Assembly: GCA_008828725.1 (NCBI GenBank)
Contig: MEHQ01003935.1
Span: 222,309-286,308, forward strand
Direction: 5' to 3'
DNA from: Saccharina japonica
Lineage: Eukaryota; Sar; Phaeophyceae; Laminariales; Laminariaceae
Length of the DNA: 64,000 nucleotides
Part shown: positions 34,901-42,588 of the stretch, piece by piece
How positions within the stretch are numbered: the stretch's first letter is position 1
Layout: every line of letters begins with the position of its first letter
Made by a program: the position numbers and the translations under genes
The notes under the pieces: generated by a model
The model's database searches: none
The model's input: only the letters and a program-made list of their open reading frames with translations
Told to the model about the DNA's origin: nothing

Positions 34901-37900
34901 GGGGTAGGTTGCGCGATTGATTCGACCTGCCTCGTGTGAAATCAGAACGAAAACTTCGCTCCCCTTTCTTTCGTTGTCTCTCGCTTCCCTTGCTGCTTTG
35001 TTTCTAAGTGATACGTATCTCTCTCTGTATCTCTTCCCCCCCTTGGCTCTGCCGCCAACCCACCCCCCCTTCGCTCCTGCCCCCCCAGCCTCACCCCCCC
35101 GCCCCCCTTTCTCCTTGTCTCCCACCGACCCACCCTCCCTCCCACTCACCCACCCCCCCACCCACCCACCCCACCCCGACCCCATCCCACCCCACCCAAC
35201 CGACGCGAGTGCAGGGACGGTGCGAGCTTCATCCAGCTCTACAACCGCATCAAGGGAGAGGAGCCAACATTCGTGGTGGTTGAGAACATGAAGGGCGAGG
35301 TTTTCGGGGGGTTTTCCGCTTCGGCATGGGCGTCGGGTAGCCAGGTTCGTTAAAACAAAAAATGTCATACGCAAGTCATTCGTTCTTTCGTTACCGCCGA
35401 TATTGGTGTGTACTATTTCATGCCACTTTATATCGAAATGTAAGGACAGTTTATGTATGTTTTGTGATCCCAACGGTACTTACATTTCGGGACAATGGTA
35501 CCTGGTATTAAATAGTTTGGAGGTTTTTTGGGGTATAAGTTCATTTTTTCTTTTTTTCCCTCCATTTTCCGTTTTCCTGAACGTTTGCCTGTGTGTGCTT
35601 CGGTTTTTTCTGTTTGTTGTGATATCTTCGTTTTTCGTAACTACTGCCGGTGTAGGTGTATCTGGTGTACGGAGTATATTTTCACCCCCGACCCCCCCCC
35701 CCTCATTTATCTCCAATCTACTACGTACCCCCTCCCCGTCCCAATAGTGTACGGATGCGAGGGTCTATCGTCATACGACTACGGCCATGCATGACATGAG
35801 TAAACCCCTCTACTTCCCGCCCGACCCCCTTCATCTCCCCCTCACAATTATCTCCAATCGCCCCCCCCCCCCCTCCATGCGACTCGCCCAACAATGCCTA
35901 CCTGGTTGATGAAAACCCGGCGTGCTTCGTCCCGGCATTGTATAAGTTTCGACGAAATCCTCGAGCTCACAGCTGTTGTTTATTTTTTATTTTTTGAATA
36001 TAGGAATGTGAGGGTCTATGGTCGTACGACTACGGCCATGCATGATAATGAGCAGACCCCCCCCCCCCCCCCCTACGTCTCGGAAGGGATGTGTGGTCAA
36101 TTATCAAATGACTAAGGCGAGCAACGAATGAGTACGCCCCCCCCACCCCCTCCACCACACGACCCCTGGACCTCAGTACTACGGAACGGGCGAGTGCTTC
36201 TTGTTCCGCATAGACGGAAAGCGCATTTCAAACTCCGACGACGGAAGCGCTAGCGGGAGCGACTCCGGGGCAGACGGAAATAGCGACGGCAAGACGCTGT
36301 TAGATGGCGACATGACGATGTACCCGTGGTCGGGCATGAACACATACCTGCAGTACAGCGACGGGAACGGGATAGGGATGGGGGGCGGCGGCGCGGAGGG
36401 TAACTTCGGGTTGTACGTGGGCGAGGATTTCCTGAGTGGAAGCACCGGCACGTGAGTGTTTTTTTTCTTTCTTTTTTTTTTCGTTTTTTTACTTCTTAGT
36501 GTCCCCCCCCCCCCCCCCCCCCCCCCTCCAACTTAGGGTACAAATGGCAAATGACAGTGCCGTTGGGAACGTGACTGGACGTGAGTGTGAACGTGAACGT
36601 TCCTGGAAATGAACGTTCACGTTCACACTCACGTCCAGTGACGTTCCCAATGGCACTGGCATTCACTATTTGTACCCTGAATTGGGGGGGGGGGGGAACT
36701 GTTTTGGTATCCATGTACAGCACTGGACACCTATAATACGTATTTAAAAACGAGCAATAAGAAAGGCAGGCTGAGATTCACAGGAAAACAATAGTTTCGC
36801 AAGCCGTTTATACTGAAGTTGGTGTAGAACGCGCCCATTCTCAAATAAGAAAGGCAGCCTGGACCAGTTTTCCCGTTTCTTATCAGGTGTCCTGTACTGT
36901 AAAAAAAAAGAAAAAAAAAGGGCGATAGTATCGACCGCCTAGAAAGAGAGCGCAGAAGAACGAGTTTCATCCTGCTGCCTGGTAGCTCCTTACTTCGTTC
37001 TGAGGGCACCTCTTCTCCCACAGCACGCCGGGCTGCGTCGCTTCGTGTGACCTACTATTAATAGTGGTTCTGTACAACAGTACGCGACATGTGTTAGAAT
37101 TTGGCAGAGTTGAGAATTTCAGGCTTGAGATTTTTAGAAGTTGAAGAATTTACCGCTATCGTACGTAAGCATTTATGCTCAGCGAGGAACGCCACTCTAA
37201 ATTCTATATAAGAACATTTAAGACCCTATGCTCAACGGTGACATCACAATAAGCCGCGAGCCTTAGTAGCCAAAATAGGCGATTCTTAACTGCTGTCGCG
37301 TACTGCTGTGGTCGTATTTTGTTTTCGTGTTTGAGCATTTTTTTAAAAACAAATCCCTTCTTAAGTCCCACAGGGGTCCACTAAGTTAAGAAACCGAATG
37401 CTGTGCAAGGTTGAATGAACGCTCTGCAGTGAATACGGTGAAAGCTGAATGCTGTGATTGTATGCTGCCCTCCCATTTTTTTCGTTCGTCTTTGCATCAC
37501 GATGTTGGGCTTTGCCTTTTTCAGTCCTCCTGTTTTTTTTTCTTCGCTCACGACATATATCTTCTTTTTGTTTTCGATTTTGTCTTTTGTTGTGCATGCC
37601 TTTGCTCACGCCGTTGCTACCCTGTCGCCGCTCCATTTTTCCACGGCCTACAGCTGCGACACGTTCCTCAACCCGCCGTTGTGCACACCCGAGCAGTTCG
37701 AGATTTCGCAAGTGGAGGTGGGCCAACCAAACTGTTAAAATAGACTAATACTACAGTAGATATGAACCCGGTAAAATAGCGTAAATTAATGGGGGGGGGG
37801 GGGGGGGGAGGGGAACACGTTTTTTTTTCTTTCTTGTCGATTCAGTGCGCGGCGGCGTTGTTTTGTTGTTGTAGAAAAACGGAAAGTGGTCGGCTAGTGA

Positions 37901-38253
37901 AGAATACCAAAGTAACTGCTTCGCGAGCAATCATGAACAATTATTTATTGTTTTACTGAAATAAATATTGGAAGAGCGAATGAATTTGTCGCACAGGTTC
38001 CCACTGATCTCATCACGCGGCTGCTACCTGAAACCTGAACACAAATTGACGCTGCAACAGGTGGATCCCGACCCCACCTCCCCCCAACCCCGGCTCCCTG
38101 TGGCATTTAACATCTTATTTTGGGTTTCCCACTTGCACGCGTGATTTGATTGGCCGGCAGGTTTGGGGTTTCACCACCGCCGACACGGAGATGGGCGCTC
38201 GCTTAGAGCGCCTGCGAAAAACGCTGAGGGGTAGAACAACCCGACCCTTGTAA
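22987..38253 (+). CDS. LysM-TLDc protein (OXR1/NCOA7-like), eight exons
   Basis: Exons: 22987-23148, 24826-24963, 32419-33690, 34560-34746, 35215-35344, 36177-36451, 37654-37717, 38161-38253 (TAA). Phases agree at every junction once one extra G is allowed in the G14 run at 33408-33421; about 773 residues. A LysM motif lies at about residues 61-105 (YVVQRGDTLAGVALRLGVKV ... GQVLKIV, split across the large intron). A Ser/Gly/Pro/Ala-rich linker covers about 106-540. The TLDc domain covers about 543-747, with LPKHHRGYNYYLLYSTFRDG, GEVFGGFSASAW, YYGTGECFLF, MYPWSGMNTYL, FGLYVGEDF, TFLNPPL and terminal VEVWGF. LysM plus TLDc is the architecture of animal OXR1/NCOA7, which act in oxidative-stress resistance and bind the V-ATPase; that role here is inferred. 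Exon 1 is the weak part: its donor and phase fit, but a different-frame ATG at 22934 opens a 24-codon frame and might be the real start or an upstream ORF. Confidence 0.88.
24826..24963 (+). other. LysM exon of the LysM-TLDc gene
   Basis: The acceptor CCCCACGCAG precedes 46 codons that hold almost the whole LysM fold: the RGDTL signature, the LGVKVSDLKRANR middle and the LIMGQ end. The last consensus residues (VLKIV) come from the next exon, 7455 bases away. The only donor that makes this join is CAG/GCGAGC, a GC donor. An alternative GT donor near 25008 would insert 15 or so unrelated residues into the LysM end, so it is disfavoured. Confidence 0.85.
25372..25395 (+). repeat. (CAG)8 microsatellite
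   Basis: Eight uninterrupted CAG units in the large intron of the LysM-TLDc gene, with looser CAG words on both sides. Confidence 0.9.
25815..26090 (+). repeat. tandem duplication, two units of about 137 bp
   Basis: Both units contain GACGAATTTCAGTGCCGAT, CTCCAAAACACGGGGGG, AAGTAGAAA, ATCTTTGCGT and CAGCGTTTTCG in the same order. The first unit opens with GGGTGATAAGGT, like the TIR family at 880 and 11858, so the unit may derive from that family. Confidence 0.75.
26091..27239. other. intron interior; no separate gene
   Basis: Contents are two loose copies of a TTGGAATT...CAGATT phrase (26260 and 26335), also present at 2957, and a CT-rich stretch at 26940-27180 that gives serine/leucine-rich frames. 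These frames have no domain. Confidence 0.45.
27240..27377 (-). repeat. poly-C-ended dispersed repeat, reversed copy
   Basis: Minus-strand order: CTGCCTGGTCGGTGAAAATC, CTCCGTCCCGGCG, a 6-base insertion (ATATAA), TAGGGATGCGAGGGTCTATG, then a C run (G run on the plus strand at 27237-27270). Confidence 0.65.
27888..28740 (-). pseudogene. broken antisense gene, possible type II membrane protein
   Basis: On the minus strand two frames look coding. The first (about 28740-28500) has RRWLLNVPAGVILISLTAY followed by ACVVGIVSVYEF, a good membrane anchor, then EVSEAKRDGTKL. Near 28500-28480 sense passes to another frame (DYTARAFVVHHGGTMKPLTL ... KMLLIRHFYHCKKCSRVF ... EFVPEAWVH). That frame meets a TGA at 28232-28230 and then continues as DGNIISDNNLIFTSNDHC and KRHYFLPLTQN to a stop at 27888. 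No ATG precedes the anchor. A frameshift plus an in-frame stop point to a decayed gene or retrocopy inside the host intron; an intron or a selenocysteine TGA are less likely alternatives. The protein family is not recognised. Confidence 0.4.
29160..29455 (-). mobile_element. two copies of the small A/T-tailed element
   Basis: Near 29195-29245 and 29410-29455 the same unit occurs: an A-rich run, CAGCTGTGAGCTCGAGGATT, TCGTCGAAGCTCAT. Other copies are at about 3595, 7880, 11700, 35945 and 44537. The copy at 35945 interrupts a poly-C repeat, which shows that the unit moves on its own. Confidence 0.55.
30080..30298 (-). CDS. short charged open frame, doubtful
   Basis: A 72-codon frame with an ATG start and mixed composition (VLLHYYASLKDMNGPASEPP, then a Lys/Glu-rich stretch EERTEKEAWKKKRAQER). 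It lies in a patch free of the common repeats, inside the large intron and antisense to the host. There are no splice sites or family match, so it could be a transposon scrap or chance. Confidence 0.18.
   Translation of the reverse strand: MQPARVLPRVLLHYYASLKDMNGPASEPPGEVSSTFQEERTEKEAWKKKRAQERNTQKEGQVNGARRHLSPA
30533..30708. mobile_element. TIR element, AATAAGAAAC family, best copy
   Basis: The ends are GTACAGGAGGCCTAATAAGA and the inverse CTTATTAGGTGTCCTGTAC. The interior has AAGCCAGGCTGAGATTTAGC, GAGCCGTTATCTTGG, AAATAAGAAATCCAGCCTGG. The inner AATAAGAAA words form a second inverted layer. It is about 176 bp and noncoding. Relatives are at 19724 and 36722. Confidence 0.65.
31515..31745 (+). 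repeat. poly-C-ended dispersed repeat
   Basis: This is a near-complete unit: GTCCGCCTCACAAAATG, AGGATGCAGCTCACCCTCGA, CAACACCTCACAGCGCTTCG, TGTCTGGTTGGTGAACACCC, GTGTAGGGATGCGAGGGTCC, ending in C-rich sequence near 31740. A C run at 31470-31483 also precedes it. Confidence 0.7.
33408..33421 (+). other. G14 run carrying an apparent one-base frame error
   Basis: Upstream of the run the LysM-continuous frame of exon 3 is open. Downstream, only the next frame (DDDDEA, then GGGEEGEAHDDGDG, ending at EEMAMFG) reaches the donor at 33691 in the phase demanded by exon 4. Read as assembled, exon 3 ends in a TGA at 33568-33570. One more G (or two fewer) restores a single frame. A homopolymer miscall is the simplest explanation; a genuine disabling mutation is possible. 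Confidence 0.65.
34240..34559 (+). other. intron 3 tail with extreme C runs and one N
   Basis: C runs broken only by a single G cover 34253-34302. A partial poly-C-family repeat follows (GTCCCGACATCGTAGGGATG to CATGCAT, about 34470-34527), ended by an N at 34528. The acceptor TTTTTTTTCAG follows at 34549-34559. The N at the point where the C run should begin suggests that the run could not be sequenced through. Confidence 0.6.
35430..35503. mobile_element. 80-bp hairpin element, third copy (intron 5)
   Basis: CGAAATGTAAGGACAG at the left is answered by GTACTTACATTTCGGGACAA at the right. This is the TGTCCCGAAAT family seen at 13357. It lies just after exon 5 of the LysM-TLDc gene and ends against a TACCTGGTA word. 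Confidence 0.5.
35870..36075 (+). repeat. poly-C-ended repeat interrupted by a small element
   Basis: The repeat reads GCCTACCTGGTTGATGAAAA, GTCCCGGCATTGTA, breaks, then resumes GGAATGTGAGGGTCTATGG and CATGCATGATAATGAG before a C run. The inserted 58 bases or so (about 35942-36001) contain CGACGAAATCCTCGAGCTCA, CAGCTGTTGTTT and a T-rich end. TA occurs at both junctions. Confidence 0.7.
36504..36697. mobile_element. fold-back element with poly-C termini (intron 6)
   Basis: A stem of about 66 bp has its left arm from GGGTACAAATGGCAAATG at 36536 and right arm ending ACTATTTGTACCCT at 36678. The core CTGGACGTGAGTGTGAACGT and GAACGTT match perfectly, and the loop is about 8 bases. The pairing continues outward: a C run plus TCCAACTTA on the left faces TGAATTGG plus a G run on the right. 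It lies about 50 bases after the exon 6 donor of the LysM-TLDc gene. Confidence 0.75.
36722..36901. mobile_element. TIR element, AATAAGAAAC family, third copy (intron 6)
   Basis: GGACACCTATAATA at the left end and ATCAGGTGTCCTGTACTGTA at the right end. The interior has AATAAGAAAGGCAGGCTGAG and AAATAAGAAAGGCAGCCTGG. It matches 30533-30708 through most of its length. Confidence 0.65.
37079..37304. mobile_element. TIR element, AGTACGCGAC family, second copy (intron 6)
   Basis: Perfect AGTACGCGAC and GTCGCGTACT ends bound 226 bp. The interior shares ATGTGTTAGAATTT, CTCAGCGAGGAACGCCACTC and AATAAGCCGCGAGCC with 19066-19261. An internal 25-30 bp near 37115 is absent from the other copy. Confidence 0.7.
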
Positions 38254-41200
38254 TCCCGGGGGGGATCGGGTAGCCTGTTAATTTTGAAACGTTGTGGCAA
38301 CCTTTTGCCTTAACTCGTAACCCTTTTACTACTGCGACAAAGTATTCTACTCTTATTCCCGAGTAGTTTTGGCCCCCTATAAACGTGGGGTGCAGTGCAA
38401 GGGCGTGTTTTTTGTAGGGTATATACCCTGGAGGGTACCCGGGTACATATCCGGGTATGACCAAAGCAACCAGGCTTGGTGCCCGGGTACCCCGGAATGT
38501 GTACCCTGCTGACCATACTCTTGGTGCAGCTGTAAAAGGGTTTCCCCCCCCCCCCTCCCTCTTTCTCCGGCGGTTCGCCGCATGTATTTACATTGTTTGA
38601 CTTCGCTCTTAATTTGGTTTGGATTCCGGCATATCGAAGCGGGGTATGGGTGCGGGGAGAAGGGGGGGGTGGGGGGGGGCGACGGAAGAGGGGGGGGGGG
38701 GCGTGTATGACACTTCTTTTAGGAAGGTGGGTTTGTGGAGAATTTTGCGTGTTTTGTTGGCGGCGGCCATTTCTGTGTCCGAAGTGGGGTGTGTTTTTTG
38801 GAAGGCATGTGATGTGCGGGACAGGGATTTTGCTCAGGTGCGTGTTGTTGTTGCCTTAATGAGGGGAGAGAGGGTGTGAGATGGAATTGGGGGGGAAGGG
38901 ATATAGCTGTTTTTTTAGGGGAAATGGATCACGACGTTGATTTGACAGCTAAGGCATATGCCCTTGATGCTCCCTCCCAGAGCAGTGAGCCGGGCACCGC
39001 CCGCGTCCGTAAGGTATCGCGCGCGGGACAGGGCAGTCGCGAGGAGCACACGGCCGAAGAGTCGTGGATGCTCGATTTTTTTTCTGGGAAAACAAATTTC
39101 TGTGTGGGGTTGGGGGGGGGGAATAGAGGGGATGGGGGGTGGTAAGGGGTAGAGAAACGGTGCGAAGCGAAACACCGTGTGTAGCGCTCTCTAAACTAAA
39201 ATTGCACGAACAAGCGGCGTGGAGCGGGCCGGGGGGAGGGGTATGCTTGTGTAACAATTTTCTTGATTCAGGTTTGTTTTTTTATGTTTTTTACGGCACC
39301 TCGATCGCGCCGGCGTCGGCAGTCTTATTGCACCGCGTGAGATTTTTCTCGCTCTTGCCCGATTGGTAGCGGGCGGAAAGAGGCCATTACACTACCGTAC
39401 GGTTTGGGTTTCGGTTTCAGAGAGAGGTTTCTGATTGGTCAATTTACTTACCAGTTCGGTTCAATTCAATTACTTCAACCAATCACTAGCCAGCAACCGC
39501 GGCAGTTTTTTATGTCCGGTGCAGGGTGACGTCATGGCCATGGATGCCGTCAGAAGTCGACCAACTATGTTGGCTAGAGGAATGTATTCAAAACGTATGC
39601 TTGTATATATGTAGAACCGCCTAGCCAGAAAGCCTGCGGGTACAAAATAACTCCCTGTTTTCACTCCGAAGCATTCCGAGATACCAGGTACATTGATTGA
39701 CGTATCTACCTTACAATACAGGACATCGACCGGATCGTTTTTCTTAAGAAGAGTTTACGAATTTCCTGGTAGGTTCCCTTCTGCGAGTCGGAAAAAGTAC
39801 CAGGTATATACTTAGCATTATCAAAAGTTGAAGCCATCGTATACAAGTACCGGCACTCTCACAAGAAACCCAAAATCGGGCTAAGGCTGGCTTATTCTGG
39901 GCGCGAGCGAAGCACAAGCAGACTTTCTTAGCTTTCACTTTCTTCATACGTAGGTCCCCAAGATGTTTTTCCTACTGTAGTATATACTCGTAGTGGACAC
40001 TGAATGGCGCCTTGGGCCCAGGCTAGCCACAGGAAGGGATCGACTATCTTAAAATCTTGGGCACTGTCCAGGCTGAGGGCTTTCTGAATTGTTTTCAAAT
40101 TTTCAGGCTGACTTATTTTTTGTGGGTTATTTTCTTATGAACGGGCAGGTACTGTAAAACATACATACATCTGAGTTTCTCAGGCTTTCGCCGCCAGTGC
40201 TCGCGCCAACTCTCAGCTTCGTGAGCGTTCTGTACTCTGTGCTCTGGACGTTGTTTTTCGGCGCGTCTACCCGCCTAAAATCCAAACGAAACGCCAAATC
40301 GTGAAGAGTGGCCGGATCTATCTTCGTTGCGTGGAATGCGAATTTTGAGGCGACATCGTCTGGAATTCACCAGCGCTTCTTCACGGTTCATGACCACAAC
40401 CCACGGGTTGGGTCACCCTTACCCGCGACCCGACCTGATCCGCGATGTTTGATCCTGCCCGTGAATAGTCTTGGAAATTACGACGGGTGTGCACACCCGA
40501 TCTATCAAGACAAATGTACAGCAAGCAGTAGTCCAAGTGGTACATATGTATGCGGCTTCTAACGGTATGCGTACGGGGGTTGCGTATGGACGGGGATTGT
40601 CAAGGTTGGTGCCCACTGCTGCTAATACTGCTGTCAGTGGGCGCACGAGCTGGCTTCGCCCTCTCTTCAGGTTGCGAGTGCTGCAAAAAGTTTAGATCTA
40701 CTGTACGTGCGAAAATATTGTCAGCCGCTCGTCCCCAAGAAAAGCGCCACACCACTACGAGACAAGCAACACGCAGACACATTGTACGGAGGTATAATAC
40801 AACAAGTCGTAGCCTTGGTCGGCCCAGAAGACAACATACACTTTGTTGAGTTCGGGTATTTTCAGTACGTACTGCTGTTGTTGTACTATGGACGAGGTGC
40901 CTGGTACCTATACTATTAATAACAGAACCCAGGGACTAGGGCCATAACGGGGCAGGGAAGCTCGAACCCGGGCCGAGAAGCAGCAGGGATACAACAAAGT
41001 GGCGGTTTGGGTAAGAAGCCCGTCTTCTTAACCCTAACCCCAACCCTATTCCAGGGTAAGGCTCGACCCGTGCGGGGCTTCGCCGCGCGTTTTGGACAAT
41101 TTGAAAAAACAACGCGCGGACCACTACCAAAACCGTAATATATTTGGTACTTTATCTGGTACGATTTGTGGGTCAAGAGCTCTGGTAAAGGCTACTGCGT

Positions 41201-41479
41201 CTTCGCGCGGTGTGATATCCATTGCACGATACCTGGTAGACTTTTGTGTACCAAGGGGGAGGAATGGAAAAGTACGTATAATATGATACTTCAGTGTGTC
41301 CTGTGTAGTCCTGTGCAAGACGGCCGGTGGAGTCATGCGAGCTGAGCGATAACATCATTACCGACAACACAACAAGTCCGCCCCCACATCTCGTGGTGCA
41401 TCACGCAACGCTCATCATCACAAGTCACGCACCACGCGCGGCCCTCCTCGATCCTGGATCGAGTGATGCGGAGGAATCA
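38254..41479. other. 3' flank of the LysM-TLDc gene and intergenic; no gene called
   Basis: The first part is unique and GC-rich, with C and G runs (38547-38556, 38630-38700), and may hold a long 3' untranslated region. One frame at 38924-39076 (MDHDVDLTAKAYALDAP, then a charged stretch) has coding-like composition but no paired splice sites. A telomere-like CCCTAACCCCAACCC patch lies at about 41030. The rest is repeat words. Confidence 0.4.
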
Positions 41480-41487
41480 TTATATAG
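41480..41487 (+). promoter_or_regulatory. TATA box candidate for the 41.6-kb gene
   Basis: TTATATAG lies about 135 bp upstream of the ATG at 41622, which would leave a leader of roughly 105 bases. The sequence between it and the ATG is unique and free of the common repeats. Confidence 0.35.
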
Positions 41488-41621
41488 ATACGCCGCATTC
41501 ACGCATTTCAAGGTGTGCAACTCCTCGAATTGCGTGAAGGAAGAGTCAACGAGTCACGTAGTGTTTACAGGGCACCAACTTGCAGGGCATTGCACAGCTC
41601 CCACACGAAACGGTTCGAGGC

Positions 41622-41926
41622 ATGGAGAAGCAGCTCACCATGGCTACCTCCACCAACGCGCGCTACGTGTTGTTTGTTTTACTGGCCGTGTACGGTGAGT
41701 CATGCTTCGAGCTGGACATGATATCTGATTTTTTTCTTTTTCAGCGATGGGCGACAGCAGTACGGGTCAGGACCAGACCCCCTCCGCAATGTCGGCTGAC
41801 GGCCTATATTTGACCCGTCAAGGACGTTTTTTATATTATTATATAATGTTTAGTATCCAAAGTGCCTTGACGGCTTCCCGTCAAGCGGGAACAGTGCCGT
41901 CAAACTGGCATATTTGCTCTGCGTGA
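41622..41926 (+). CDS. possible small two-exon membrane or secreted protein
   Basis: Exon 1 41622-41694 and exon 2 41745-41926 (TGA) give 84 residues. The donor TACG/GTGAGT and acceptor TTTTTCTTTTTCAG are both near-ideal; the intron is only 50 bases, and phase 1 agrees. The N-terminus MEKQLTMATSTNARYVLFVL then LAVYA is a short signal or membrane anchor, followed by MGDSSTGQDQTPSAM. From about 41800 the sequence resembles a dispersed CCCGTCAAGG repeat also seen at 18980, so the C-terminus may be repeat-derived or the gene truncated. The NARYVLFVLLAVY phrase resembles the start of the transporter at 57719 (WARYLLVYLYAV), so it could be a relic of a related gene. Confidence 0.35.
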
Positions 41927-41957
41927 CCCACGCGAGTTCGAAATGTTTGTGCAACTA

Positions 41958-42032
41958 CAAAGTACGTCCGGAAATGTAAGCACCGCTTGGTGTGCATACC
42001 AATACCCACATGGTCCTTACATTTCGGATACG
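41958..42032. mobile_element. 80-bp hairpin element, fourth copy
   Basis: TACGTCCGGAAATGTAAGCAC and, inverted, GTCCTTACATTTCGGATACGTA bound a loop of about 35 bases. It belongs to the same family as 13357 by its TCCGAAATGTAAG arms. Confidence 0.55.
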
Positions 42033-42477
42033 TATTTGTTGCACTGATTTTATGTACATATCGATTCGTTGATACGTCGTACGCGACGGATGACAGCAGG
42101 CAGAGCTCAGTGCTCCCAACAGCCACTCTTGGGTCCGTGAGTTATCAGCTGTGAGGGCGAGCTAGGCACGGTATAGTAGTGGCACATAGCATAGCAGTGT
42201 GCGTAGAAGGTGGCTTCAGTATGTTCACCCACAGAAAGAGTTGCACCACTGGAAAGAAAGGCCGGACGTACCTCTTATGTATAATCATAATACTATGCGT
42301 ACTGCTGCTTGCTGCACTGCTGCTGCTGCACTATTAATAGTAGAGTCGTCGTATTATACATACGTTGTCGCCATACTCCTGCTACAGGTTGCCCTCAGGT
42401 GATCGCGAAATTCCGCTACGAACGAGTATGATAACCGTGATACCTCTCTTGTGACCACGAACTTACGAGTACTATTA

Positions 42478-42588
42478 TTACGGGCCGTTACGGTAGTAAA
42501 TAGGATCTACGGTAGACACAAAAACCTACCTGGTATATATTTACCCATTTTTACTAACAATGGGCCTATTTAGTATGGTCCCCCGTAA
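42478..42588. mobile_element. TA-targeted MITE, TTACGG family, second copy
   Basis: TTACGGGCCGTTACGGTAGT at the left (with a local duplication of TTACGG) and TATTTAGTATGGTCCCCCG at the right. The interior AACCTACCTGG...TTACTAACAA parallels 5254-5358. TA precedes it; the right flank has lost its TA. Confidence 0.65.

Noticed and set aside
37718..37738. stop codon of the LysM-TLDc gene just after the seventh exon
   Set aside because: Reading through gives VEVGQPNC; splicing at 37717 to 38161 gives VEVWGF, the conserved TLDc ending, so the short ending is intronic.
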